Below are positions 42,920 through 55,433 of a DNA stretch of 64,000 nt, one piece after another. The notes below the pieces were generated by a model. The model saw nothing but the letters and a program-made list of their open reading frames with translations, searched no databases and was not told the origin of the DNA. The DNA is taken from assembly GCA_034359265.1 (NCBI GenBank), contig CP136895.1, forward strand, positions 55,384,001 through 55,448,000, given 5' to 3'. This DNA is from Canna indica. Its lineage: Eukaryota; Streptophyta; Magnoliopsida; Zingiberales; Cannaceae. The position numbers and the translations under genes are program-made. How positions within the stretch are numbered: position 1 is the first letter of the stretch; each line of letters starts with the position of its first letter.

Positions 42920-44505
42920 CATTGAGAAATACTTTCAGGTTCCATATCGGTTAGCACACGACGTCCGCGATCGAAAAAATTGGAGAAATCGACAAGGACG
43001 CTCGTCGACGCTTGAGATTTTTCGAAAAGATAGAGTTTAGGTTTAGGCTATCTAGAATGTGTTGTAAATCCTCATGATGATAAAAAGAACCCAAAATACC
43101 ATATCAGAACCCTAAAATATGAAAACCTGGAAAATTAGATAAGACCGTGAAATTCACTAAGCTTAGGGAGCTCCTTGGAGAGCTATATAACCTAGATATT
43201 TTCTTGGTACCAAAAGTGTCGGTAATTGTTCCTTAGGAAAAAACTAGATAATAAGATATTTTTAAGAATTTTTTGGAAGTCTTTAGCCTACCCATATTTG
43301 ACCCGGGAGATTATAAAAGTTCTAGTTTCCGGAAATTTGTACTAGACCCTAAAAGTTAGATTTTGATTCTTAAGGATTTTAATTTTTTAGATATTTTTAT
43401 TGAATCCAAATAGGGGGTAATCCTTATATAACATATATATTTTAAAGTTATTTAACTTTTAAGTTAAGAAATGTTATATAAGTAGACTTAGCGAAGATGG
43501 AACCCAGAATGAACAAACAAGCAAAAAAATACACAAGAAATCAGCCCTGCCCAGATTCGATCAATCGACTGGTCGACTGGCAGAAGGTGAAGGCATTTCG
43601 GTTGACCGACTGGTTGACCGAACGATGCCCAGAATGGACAGAATGCCTTCGGTCACTCGGTGGTTGCTCGGTCGATCGACTGACGATCGACTGGACCTGC
43701 GATCGGTGGGCGAAAATGGCTCTATTTCGACCCATTGAGCAATGTTTCACCCGAGCACACTTCATGGCTCTATAAATACTGATGTCCCAGCCTTCCTTTG
43801 ACACTTTTGATCACTCCTAAACTCCATTAAACCATCCTTGATCATTTCCATGCTTTCATTGAGCCATTACTTGGAGAAACCCTAGCTTTCCAACTTGTCT
43901 TTCTTGAGTTTGCCTTCAAGCTTGATTTGATTCATCACCAAGGCATCAAGAGGAGCTAAGTATAAGTTGTTTGATTTATTGCTCCATTAAGTTGTGTATT
44001 TTCTTGTTTATTTTATTGTATTTGAGCTTGTGAAGACCTTGGTTGTTAGGTCTTGAAATCGGGTGGTAGCCATGGTGTTTGAGGTTTAAATCCACCGGTG
44101 TAAACTTAGTTTACTAGGATTAGTATTGTTGTCCTTTAGGTTTGAGGTGGGAGAGTGCTCTCAGTACTTCCGGGTGTGGAAGTGCCTTCGCTGTGAGAGC
44201 GGAGACTCTCCGGTGAAAACGTCCTCGTTGTAAAGGAAACAATTAATCTAGTAAAGTTTAGTTTAGAAATCCTAAGCGGGGTGCTTAGGTAGTAGAGTAG
44301 GCATTGGGGCCAAACCACTATAAATCATTGTGTTTGCATTGCTTCTACTTGTGTTTACTTCATTATCGTATTTACTTTGCTTCCACTTGCTACTCAATTT
44401 GTAATTTGCCTAAGTAACCAAAGAAACAATAAAAACCGAATTTAAGCAAAAAGATTAGTAAACACACTATTCACCCCTCCTCTAGTGTAGGCCATTTCAC
44501 CAACA
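42920..44505 (+). repeat. 5'-truncated LTR of the R1/R2 family
   Basis: Begins within the LTR at TTTCATTGAGAAATACTTTC (about the 70th base of a full LTR) and ends CCATTTCACCAACA at 44505. It has the GTCGAC-rich segment (about 43550-43700), a TATA box CTATAAATAC near 43770 and the conserved AATCCTAAGCGGGGTGCTTA. The direct fusion of RNase H coding sequence to internal LTR sequence implies a deletion of the polypurine tract and LTR start. Confidence 0.82.
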
Positions 44506-44509
44506 TTAC

Positions 44510-45575
44510 GCACCCCCGCAAGCTGGACTTGACCCCAAGCATGGCCCTCGGCCTCAATGCCACTACTTACAATCTCATTGCCCTTGAACACCTCGGGCTC
44601 CCACGTCCTCAACGACCCCAAGTATGGTCCTTCCTTATGCTCCCCATGAGCTCGGCTTGACCCCGAGCACGATCCTTGGCGTTAGCGCTACTACTTACGG
44701 CCTCAATGCTCTTGAATACCTCGAGATCCCATGCCCTCAACGACCCCAAGCGTAGTCCTACCTTACGCTCCCCGCAAGCTCGACTTGACACCTAGTATGT
44801 TCCTCGGTCTCAGCGCCACTACTTACAACCTTAGTGCCCTTGAAGACCTTAGGCTCCCACGCCCTCAACGACTTCTAGTGTGGTCATGCCTTACGCTCCT
44901 TATGAGCTCGGCTTGACCCCAAGCGCGGTCGTCGGTCTCAACGCCACTACTTACAGCCTCAGTGCCCTTGAAGAACTCGGGTTGCCATGCCCTCAATGAC
45001 CCAAAACATGGTCCTGTCTTACACTCCTCGCAAGCTCAGCTTGACCCCAAGTGCGGTCCTTGACCTCATTGCCACTACTTACGGCCTTAGTGCCATTGAA
45101 GACCTCGCGCTCCCACACCCTCGACCCCAAGCATGGTTCTGCCTTACGCTCCCCGCTAGTTCGGCTTGACCCCAAGCTTGATCCTCGGCCTTAGCGCCAC
45201 TACTTATGACCTCAGTGCCCTTGAAGACCTCGGGCTCCCACGCCTTAATGACTCTAAGCATGGTCTTGCCTTATGCTCCCCACGAGCTTGGCTTGACCCG
45301 AAGCATGGTCCTCGGCCTCAACGCCACTATGTACGACCTCAGTGCCCTTGAAGACCTCGGGATCCCATTCCCTCAACGATCCCAAGCATGGTCTTACCTT
45401 ATTCTCCCCACGAGCTTAGCTTGACCTGAAGCGCAGTCCTCGACCTCAGCACCACTACACACGGGCCCCCATATCCTCAATGACCAAGCACATACCTTAG
45501 CCTCAGTGCCACTACACGCGGCCTCAGTGCCCTTGAAGACCTCGGGCTCTCACGCCCTCAATGACCCCAAGACGG
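44510..45575 (+). repeat. About 128-bp minisatellite, about 8 copies
   Basis: The landmark CTTGAAGACCTCGGGCTCCC recurs at 44583, 44711, 44839, 44967, 45094, 45220, 45347 and 45532, so spacing is 126-128 bp with one irregular last unit. Each unit also has GCTTGACCCCAAGCATGGTC and CGCCACTACTTACG. Pyrimidine-rich; ORFs on both strands are repeat products. Possibly from a Tat/Ogre-type LTR or spacer, but this is not shown. Confidence 0.88.
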
Positions 45576-46141
45576 AGTTCAAAGAATCCCCCAAATGAAA
45601 ACAATCCACCAGACTATCAACACACAGTCACAACTTCACATAAAATTCTTAAGACACTAACTTACTGGCGGGAAATTGGAGAAGCCTCGGTAGACCCAGA
45701 AGGGACATTGTCCCCAGGAACCTCAGCCACCATTGCTTGAGGAGGCCACAACTCAAAAACTGTAATTGAAGGCTCTCTAAGATAGACCTCGACCCATTTC
45801 GGACATATCCCTGCGAGATTTATGGAGACATCATCGCCCTGAAACATCTCTAACCTGCACTATAAACATGCATGACACACATCAGGTATACTCTTAATTT
45901 CAATTTCATACCCATCATTTGAAATTCTTTCTTACTTGAGTGTTGGAGTGTCTTTGCAGATCCCCCACGCCAGACCAGGAGATGAGTGGACCCGCATCAC
46001 CCCGTGTTCAGGCCCTAGTACCCCGTGTTCAGGACCAAGAGCAATTATAGTGCAAGTTGGTTGTGAGCGTACCTAGGCAATCAGGTTTCAACCCCAACAC
46101 TGATAGAATATGGGAAGGGGGAGGGGGAGGGGCATCGTACC
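45576..46141. other. Unassigned sequence between minisatellite and R3
   Basis: Text such as GAGTGTTGGAGTGTCTTTGC (about 45941-45960) and repeated CCCCGTGTTCAGG resembles LTR ends of large gypsy elements, and a purine run (GGGAAGGGGGAGGGGGAGGG) precedes R3. No ORF or boundary could be fixed. Confidence 0.35.
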
Positions 46142-48497
46142 TGTCAGACCCCAAACCTGGGCTTGACCGGCCAAAGTACTACATGTACCCTGAAGCCTAA
46201 CCCAACCAAGAGAAACAAAATTTATAGAATCCTCAACGATTTATAAAGAAAAGAAACCAACTTTCTTGCTTTCACATAACCGAGCAAAACCCAAAGTAAA
46301 AAGTCTGATGCCAATAAATGTTCAAGACTCCTTTAAATAAACCAACTAATCAAGAATAAAGTTCTTATCATTAAAATGCGGAAAACAAATCTAAACACCG
46401 ACCCATATGACTAAAGAAAAATAAAAAAGACCCGACATACTTGGGTATACAATCCCCGACCACGACGTGTGACGAGATCCGTTGTCCTTGTCGTCACCAG
46501 CTGTGCTACTGCATCCCAGTACCTATCTGATCAAGCTCAGGTGCTGAAAAGATAGCAATATATAAACAGTAAGTGCAACTAGGACTTAGTGAGTGGCATA
46601 ATCCTCTACAACCATATCCAATAATTCAAACCAACAGATATATATAATTGATAGATCAAAGTATGCCTCATACGCAGAAGTAAATATGCCCAAAGAAATC
46701 ATCATGCAGACGAGAAATAAATACCATCAAGTGTAACCATTCATCCACATAAGCAATAATTAATATGAGCATATCTATAAAACCAACAACATATAAATAT
46801 CATATAAAATCATCCAACCATCCATACAAGCCACTTGAGTCGGTCGTCAGTGTGGTTGTGCTGATGAGCTTCCCGGTCCAAGGACCCGTCGGTCCAATAA
46901 TTCAAGGACCCGTAGGACCTACTAGTCAGGCGCTAATCACTGCTCTGTCTCAGCGTACTTCCCGCTCACGCCACTTGGGTCGGTCATCAGTGTGGTGGCT
47001 GACGAGCTTCTCGGTCCACCACCACAAGCACACCCAAGCATTTATAAATCAACCAACAATTTAAGTAGTGATAAAGGAAATACATAACATCCTCATGCCC
47101 GTAAAACCATCCGAGGACCACCAGGGCCCTTAATAACCACATTTAAGCAAACGCATGATCCAAGTTACAAATATCAAGTAATTAAGAATAATTCCCAATA
47201 AGAGTCAAATTACTAGTTCCATGAGCTCAACCATAAATAAGCAACACCAATCTTCTTTACAGAATTCAACCTGCCATAACAATATAACATACCAAATAAT
47301 TCATCATTCTATGGAAGAAGAATATTTAATTACTATTCTATTTTCTATTCATAGGGCCGGCGGCTTGGGTTTGGATTTTCCCTCATGGAAATTCCAACCC
47401 TTCCAATGTTTCATCATCTCTAATTTATTGACCTTAGGTGTTCATACAAGGAATTCAAAAACATGCCAAGGAGAGCCTATGTTCCAAGTGTCTCTAACCT
47501 CTTTCCTAATCATAATTATTTTCTAAACCAAATTTATAATATCTACAAGGGGCGGCATGATCCCAATAATTAATAAAATTAAAGAACCCTAAATCAAAGT
47601 AGACTAACCCAAGAATCAACTAATTAAAAATATATCTCTCGAACAGTACTAAGTAGGGGCGGCATGCTCCCTCACCCACCTAAGGCCATAGGGGCCATCC
47701 CCGACTATCTAAGTATAAAAAAATAGTGAATAAATGACAAAAATAAAATCCTATTTATCAAACAAAATTAGGAATTTAATCATGGATAACATAGCACATT
47801 TTTTCTTGAAAGAGGGGGGGGGCTATGCAGCATGAATTCAAGAAGGCAAGTATCAACATATAAACGATATACTAACGATATAAGTCATACGATTGATTTA
47901 TGGCCTAAAGATTTTGATGCAAAAATCCACGAAAAGAAAATTGCAAGGAAGGGGGGTGGCGGCTTGAATCAAGAACAAGGAAGGAAGGGAATAAAACCAC
48001 TCACCGCGTTGAGGAAACAAGAAGGAAGAAAGATTGCAAGGTTCCTCGACGATCACTCCGACGGACTCGCAAAATCCGGCCTCGAAACATGTCTCCCTCT
48101 CCAAAGCTGACTCCTCACACTGCTGCCTCCTCACACTGCTGCCTCCGGTGCTGTGCAGCGCCCCCTACCGTACAGCCCAGGTATTTATAGATTTTGGGTT
48201 TAATTATTGCCTCAAATTACTATTTTGCCCCTCACATATAACCCGACTAGTAAAACCCTCTATAAATCTATTCTAAATCTGATTCGAGTTCCGATCGAAC
48301 CGTTGAACTCATCTTGAGGTCTACTCTCACCATGACATATCAAATCATATAAATAACAAATATAAATTTTCTCTAAATTTTCCTAAGTTAATAACTTACC
48401 AAATTTCGCTCCGAAAACTCTGCTAACTCACTTAATTTAAGTCCTCGCTTCCTGCTATAAAATTAAAATAAATTTAATCAAATTTTTGGTTATAACA
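46142..48497 (-). repeat. 3' LTR of R3
   Basis: On the plus strand TGTCAGACCCCAAACC to GGTTATAACA, 2356 bp. ORFs inside are not genes. It is preceded on the minus strand by the polypurine tract. Confidence 0.85.
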
Positions 48498-48509
48498 TCC
48501 CCCCCCCCT
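48498..48509 (-). other. Polypurine tract of R3
   Basis: Minus strand run of ten G followed by A, directly before the 3' LTR start TGTTATAACC. Confidence 0.75.
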
Positions 48510-48524
48510 AAGGATAATTCATCC

Positions 48525-51500
48525 TCGAATTTTAGGTAAGAGAAAGAAACTCACCACGACATCAAAAAGATCGGGATATTTTTCCTTCGATCATGTCGCG
48601 CTCAACCTCCCAGGTAGCCTCCTAACTAGAGTGATGCTCCCAGCGGACCTTCACCAGGGGAACCTCTCGAGATCTTAGCTTCCTCATCTGCCTATCCAGA
48701 ATCTCAACAAGCTTTTACTCATACGAAATCGCTGGATCAACCTCGACTGCAGCAGCATCAAGAACATGGGACTCATTTCGAACGTACCATTTTAACATGG
48801 ACACATGGAAAACGGGATGTACCCTGTCCATGCTAGGCGGTAGGGTCAGCTCATAAGCAACCACGCCTCTACGCCGCAAGATAAGAAAAGGCCCGATAAA
48901 TTTGGGGCTTAGTTTCCCTCATTTCCCAAAACGAACAACCCCCTTTATAGGAGACACATTTAGGAAAACCAAATCCCCTTCCTGAAATTCCAAATCTTGA
49001 GCTTTACCATCTACATACATTTTCTAATGACTCTGCGCTGCCAAAAGTCATTCTTTAATCAACTTCACATTTTCAACTGCCTCATGAACCAGATCCTGAC
49101 CTAACATTTGGGACTCGCCATCCTCAAATCACCCTACGGTTGACCTGCATTTGCGCCCGTACAATGCCTCAAACAGTGTCATACTGATACTACTCTGGTA
49201 GCTATTAATATAGGCGAACTCCACTAGGGGTAAATGTCTCTCCCAGTCGCCCTCCAAGTCCAGAACGCAGGCCCTTAGCATATCCTCCAGTGTCTGAATG
49301 GTTCTCTCGGACTGCTCGTCTGTTTGAGGATGGAAAGCGATGCTAAACCGAACCTACATGCCCAAGGCCTCTTGGAAGGACTGCTAGAATCGAGCGATGA
49401 ACTGAGTACCTTGATCAAATATAATCATTACTTGGATCCCATGATATGCAATAATGCGGTCCAAGAATAGTCGTGCGTACTGCTCAGTAGTGAATGTAGT
49501 CTTCATTGCAATAAAATGTGTCGACTTGGTTAAACAGTCCACCACTACCCAGATGGAATCATTTCCTTTTCCTGACCTTGGTAAGCCTGTGACAAGATCC
49601 ATAGTGATTTTCTCCCACTTCCATTCAGGCACCTCTAGATTCTGCAACAACCCTGCAGGTCTCAAGTGTTCAACCTTTACTGCTGGCAGACCAAATACTT
49701 AGACACGAACTCTGCCACCTCTCTTTTCATTCCTTTCCACCAATAATGCTGCTTCAAATCCCGGTACATCTTTGTGGCCCCCGGATGCATAGTGTAGGTG
49801 GAACTGTGGGCCATCTCCAGTACTTCTCTACAGACCTCTGCCATGTCGGGCACCATTATCCTGTCCTTGAATCTCATGACACCCTCGAAATCCATTATGT
49901 ATCCATCATCAGTGTCACCTCTCCTGACCAGGTCCGCGGTCAGCAAGCAAAAAACATCCTTTGCATGAGCTACTCGCAGCATATCCACCAGCGTGGACTA
50001 CACTCGCATGTGCACCACCAAAGCTTCATAGTCAAACACCGACAGAACTGCTCCGCCGTCCAAACACACGGCAAGCTCTCTCGCTGCCTCAGGTTCAAGT
50101 CCTTATGAGTGAGCAAGTATTAGAGGCTCTTGTGGTTAGTGTAGATCTCACATGCCTCAACATACAAATAATGGTGTCACATCTTAAGAGCAAAAACTAT
50201 AGCCGCCAGCTCTAGATCATGAGTAGGATAACTCTTCTCGTGGTTCTTTAATTTCCTGGATGCATACGCATTTACTCGGCCATGCTGCGTCGATACACAC
50301 CCTAGCCCAACCTAAGAAGCATCATAATACACCGCGAATCCTCCCGACCCTGAAGGTAATGCTAACACTGGGGCGGTAGTCAAGCGGTCCTTGAGCTTCT
50401 GAAAGCTCTCCTGGCATTTGTCATCCCAAAAGAATTTTACTTTTTTCTGAGTTAGGCGCGTGAGCAGGGCGGTAATCTTAGAGAAATTCTCCACAAATTT
50501 TCTATAGTAATCGGTCAACCCCAAGAAGCTGCGGATCTCAGTGTCCACTTTCACTCCCTCTCTGGACACTATATGCCCCAAAAAACCCACACTGGTCAGC
50601 CAGAACTCGCACTTTGAGAATTTTACAAAAAGCTGGTGCTACATGAGGGTTTCTAAGACTACCCTCAGATGGTCCCTGTGCTCATCCTCGCTCCTAGAAT
50701 AGATCAGGATATCGTCAACAAATACTATGACAAACCTATCTAGAAACTCCTTGAATACTTAGTTCATCAGGCCCACAAAGTCCGTTGGTGCATTAGTTAG
50801 CCCGAATGACATAACCAAGAACTCATAATGACCATATCTCGTTCTGAAAGCGGTCTTTTGAATATCCTGATCCTAAATCCTCAGCAGATGGTACCCAGAC
50901 CTCAGATCAATTTTTGAAAACAATTGGGCTCCCAACAACTGATCAAACAATCATCAATCCCATGAAGCAAATAATGGTTTTTTATAGTTACCTTATTAAG
51001 CTGCCATTAATCTATACACATCTGCATGGATCCATCTTTCTTTATAACGAACAACACCGGCGCTCCCCAAGGTGACACACTTGGGCGAATGAACCCCAAG
51101 TCCAACAACTCCTGTAGTTGGACCTTAAGTTCTCTCAACTCCGCAAGCGCCATCCGGTATTGGGGGAATTGAGATTAGTTTCACCCCTGGATGCAGTTCG
51201 ATGAAAAATTCAGTCTCTCGCACTGGTGGTAGTCCTGGTAACTCCTCGGGGAACAGATCGGGGAAATCCATGACCATCGGAGTCCCCTCTATACTGCCAG
51301 TCGACTCTCCACCAATGATATCTGTAGACACAAAAGCCAGAAAAGACTAACAACCACCCACCATCAGCTTGCGGGCCTGGAGGGCGGAAATCACCCTGAT
51401 GGAGCCTCCCCTCCCATCGCCCTAAAAAGTAAAGGGTGATATTCCCGGCTTGCAAAAAGTGACCACCTTTTGTCCTACAATTAAGTGACATAAAATGGGT

Positions 51501-51822
51501 TGACAACCAATCCATGTCCAATATCACATCCAACTCTTGGGTTGGTAGGAACATCAGCTCCGCTTTCAGATCGTGCCCACCTATGGAGATTTACACTCCC
51601 TAAAGACCGTCTTAGCTATTACAGTGCCACCTGTAGGTGTAGACATCGCTAAAGGTTCAAGAACCAACTTTTGTCCTTCCCTAACCTTGAAGCCAACAAC
51701 TCAGATAGGAAAGAGTGCATAACACCCGGATCAAACAATGCATAAGCAAGTAATGTATTAACTGCAATAATACCTGTAACCACTACATCGCTGAAAGAAA
51801 TAGTGCCCTTGAGCCAATCACA
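48525..51822 (-). pseudogene. pol of R3: protease, RT, RNase H, integrase, chromodomain
   Basis: Read from 51822 downward: LLAYALFDPGVMHSFLSE (protease region), MQMCIDWRQLNKVTIKNHYL and [18 protein letters not shown] (RT, with VDD), [15 protein letters not shown] and [21 protein letters not shown] (RNase H), MYRDLKQHYWWKGMKREV (integrase zinc region), WVVVDCLTKSTHFIAMKT and a DQGTQF motif in place of DRGTQF (integrase core), [16 protein letters not shown], and a chromodomain-like end (KVRWEHHSS, EATWEVERDM). Numerous stops and frame changes; no complete frame. Intact chromodomains bind modified histone H3 and guide integration. Confidence 0.85.
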
Positions 51823-53896
51823 TGTTGATGTGTAGGGAACTATTTTTGGTTAATGAATAATATGAGGCGACTTTTAATCATATGTTGCATCTATATTATA
51901 TATATATTAGATTATGATGAACCCCATGAACTTGGGCAATTGATTCTAAGGACATGATGAGATCATGCCAGTGAGACTTGGAATCCAGGTGCCCCTATTC
52001 TAAATGTATCAAGTCATAGGATCACCAATTAGGGGATTGATGATTCCAGATAGACTAGTGCGCACACTTGGTACATGCCTTAAACGATAAGGGGTAGATG
52101 ATCTCATAGTTACCTATGAGTCGTCATTAATGTACAAGTGTAGGTGCTCATTAGAGAATGAGTTCACTGAATGGACCTACACACGGAACACATAATGGAA
52201 TCCTTACATGAGTGTCAATAGGATGTTCCTCGGGTGATAGTAGGTGCAAGCAGTCCTTGGACCTGAGGTTGTCATGGTTACCTTGTGAGTGATGACCCAT
52301 TGCTTTCGTTCTATCCTTGCGTGGCCCTCAGAGTCATGTGCTGGGTATTACTGAGCATGGGGAACCATTCATGGAGGTAAGTGAGCAACCAACATGGAAT
52401 CGATTATACCTAGTGAGAGGAGATAATGTCTTATATGTCCCTGCAAGTGTCGACTCGGGAATCTCTAGCCATAGTAGACATGAAAGTCAGGAAGATGTTT
52501 TTGACGTTTCATTATTGAGATGACAACTTGGCGGGTGAAATACATATGAACCAGTATTAGGGTTTGACACTTCTTCTGTACAGTAGGCAACATCGGGACA
52601 CTGTAATAATGGGACTTAGTTGCACGGTAACTAATCACCGAAGGGCGTTCCATCCCTGTAGATTGAACATCACACTATCTGGGTAGTCATGACATGTTGG
52701 TAGACGTCATTCTTGACTTGTGAGTGGAGTCTCTCATGACCACACTAGAGGGGTTTAGTGGTAGCTCGTAAGATTCGAATAGAAGTCATTCTATCGGATC
52801 CGACTCTCCATTATGCACAACTCACTGCTCGCTTGGTGTGGAGCCCAATGGGTCACACACAATAGGCTAACCTCATAACAGACCTTATGAGATAAAGTTC
52901 AAATGCGGCACTATATGTCTACTAGCATGGACATGCTACAACTCGATCACGGATCTCGTTTACGGACATGATAGGAAAGATATTTTCTATAGAAACGAAT
53001 ACGCAAGGAAGGAGTTCCTCGATAATCCTAATTTGTACAACATCCCTAAATTGTAGGGATTGGCAAATGTTAAATCCTAATCATTAAGAATTTAATTTGT
53101 AGAGAAAAATTAAAGTTTATATTTAGTTGGATTTAATTAATTTTGAATTAATTATAAATCCATTAAATATAAATTATTGTTTTGGAGGCAAATCCTGAAA
53201 TTTTGAATTCCAGGGAGAGGATTTAAAAAGGGGGGCGGGTCTACGTTGGTAGGCACCTACTCCCCTTATAAATAGATGGTCTAACCTCCTTCAAGGGGGT
53301 TAAGCAAATTGGTTACTCATCTTGGAGAAGGTTTAAGATTGGATTCTTGAAAGGCTTCTTGAAGAGAAAGACTCCAAAGAGCTCCTCTTGATCCCCATGG
53401 GTGGTCGGCCATCAAGTTCCTCCTTCCCGGGTTTGTGAAGCCGAATTGAAGGTCTCTTCCTCTTGGGTGTGTCATCTCCTTCATCTTCTTGGAGGAGTCC
53501 AAGAAGACAGCGAGGTATTCCTTTATCTTCCTTTTTGTTCCGTGGTTTTCTCATCCCCTCTTCCTTCCTTTTGGTGCTCATTTCTTGGTGGAAGGGTCGG
53601 CTTCACCTTGGTGCATTTCGGGGTTGAGATTGACTCTCTGTTGAGCCACAACGAGTCTTGGTGTTCGCTGCCTCTTGGTTGCGAGGTGCTTGGTGTGGGC
53701 CTTCCTTGGAGGACGTGCGTGTGGACGTCTTGAAATGGGGACAAGAGTAGCCATACTATCCGTAGTATAAGGTATATCTTCTCTTTCTACTCGTAGATTG
53801 AATTTCCTAATGATTGCTAAAGTTGATCGCTGTTTTCGGGATGGTTTGAATTTTTAAATCGCTTTTTCCACTGTGCTTCTTCTTCCCATCCCAACA
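51823..53896 (+). mobile_element. Probable solo LTR inserted between gag and protease of R3
   Basis: The block starts TGTTGATGTGTAGGG and ends CATCCCAACA; the R3 polyprotein reads across it (gag text LTPEDT on one side, protease leader on the other). It has no coding domains. A TATA box CTTATAAATAGATGG near 53256-53270 on the plus strand, about 1.44 kb into the block, fits an LTR promoter. Length 2074 bp is like Angela/SIRE-type copia LTRs. No clear 5-bp duplication was found, so origin by recombination or decay remains open. ORFs here are not genes. Confidence 0.6.
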
Positions 53897-55240
53897 TTTG
53901 TGTCCTCAGGAGTCAACGCAAAAATTCGAGCTGGTGGCCTCCCTAGATCCGCCGTGCGTTGCTGCCCTGTCGCTTGGGTCTGAGTCCGCTGTGCCACCAA
54001 GGCTGTTGACATAGGAGCTTTTCCACTGGACGGAGTCGCTGCTCGACCGCCCCCAACAGGGCAGTTCCTCTTGATGTAGCCTGGCTGGCCGCACCCAAAA
54101 CAAGCGTCCGTACGACCAAAGTAGGTCCCCAGGTGCCTCCTCCCGCACTGCCCACACTGTGGAAATTGGGACTCGCCTCTTTGTCCCCCATATGTTGCAG
54201 CGCTCTGAGTAGTCATCTGCCCTGTGCCTGCTCGGCCTTTGAAACTGCCTTACCCTCGGCCCTGCGGACGAGTTGCCCCAAAGCCGCTAGCCTTCGAATG
54301 AAACTGTCGGTCCCATGCTCCATGAGGTCTGAACCTCTTCTTTACTGGCCCATCATGTCGATTTGTAGGTACCATGGCTTCTTTCCGCATCGCCTCATCC
54401 ACCACTTGTACAAAATTGGTGTCCTCATCAATCTGCCTATCTGAACTCTCAGACCCTCCATGAACCGTCTCACCCAGTCCGCCTCTGTCACCACTAGGGA
54501 CGGGTGGTAACGGGACAACCGTGTGAACTCTATTTAATTACTTCATCATCGTCATGCTGCCTGTCTAGTGAAGATGCTCAAACTCCCTCGCCCACCTCTC
54601 ACGAACTCCTGGGAAGGTACTTCTCCATGATGGCATTTCGAAATTCCTCCCAGGTAGGGCACGATGCATGACTGGTGTCATTCTTTTGTTGGGCCCCTCA
54701 GTTGCAGCCCGCCCATGTGTGGCATCGCCTTAGAAGAATAGTCCAACACCTCGCATAGCTCCGTACAGTCATTCAGGAACGCTGCCACCTCCACCTGTGG
54801 GTCTGCACCTGTGTACACTAGCGGACTCAGCTTCACGAAGTTCATGTACAAAGTACTGTCTGCCGCCGGCTCCCGATGATCCTCCTCCCTGCAACCAGAC
54901 TGAACCGGCTCTGCTGGATCCGACACTATGGGTCCTACTGGTGGTACGAGTGGGGCCTGTGGTTATCTCGTCTCCCGCTCCCTACGGAACTCCTCCCGCT
55001 CCTTGCGGAACTCGTCCCGCTCTCTGTGGAGCTCCTCGGTTAGCTCCGTCACCTGTGCCAGCAACAGTTCCACTCTAGGGTCCTGAATGGCCTCCTCCTG
55101 AGTTGTCTGACCGCTGCCTCGGGCCCATCCTCGGCCACGGCCTCGGCCTCTACCTCAGCCCCAGCCTCACCTACCAGTGGAATTACTCCCGCTACCACTC
55201 AACACAGCATCATCACATGCTTCCATATCTATAAGTAGAG
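53897..55240 (-). pseudogene. gag of R3
   Basis: Minus strand. It includes a Gly/Arg-rich start, a coiled coil (ELLLAQVTELTEELHRERDE), LSPLVYTGADPQVEVAAFL, and then a zinc knuckle CFGCGQPGYIKRNC (about 54058-54099) followed by a Thr/Gln-rich linker and FALTPEDT. Several frame changes between these parts. Capsid/nucleocapsid precursor. Confidence 0.8.
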
Positions 55241-55417
55241 AGAACAATATCAATACAATTTAATATACAAATAACCAAATAATTTTAACCATAAATACGT
55301 ACCACCGCTGGTGCGTAGGTTCAACCGTCGATCTCATGACTAGGACATAACATATGTAGACATGCTAGCAATGCCCCATACGATACCTAAATTCCTATTG
55401 TCGTGCTCATTCTAATA

Positions 55418-55430
55418 CCACATTGTCACA
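55418..55430 (-). other. Primer-binding site of R3
   Basis: Minus strand TGGTATTAGAATG next to the 5' LTR, a damaged tRNA-Met primer site. Confidence 0.65.
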
Positions 55431-55433
55431 CCC

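Noticed and set aside
44609..45424. ORFs of 60-72 residues on both strands
   Set aside because: Products of the minisatellite unit.
44510..45575. CRISPR-like regular repeats
   Set aside because: The units are about 128 bp without distinct spacers, in a plant genome; this is a minisatellite.
47832..48276. ORFs of 78-92 residues near 48 kb
   Set aside because: Inside the 3' LTR of R3, no domain, both strands open.
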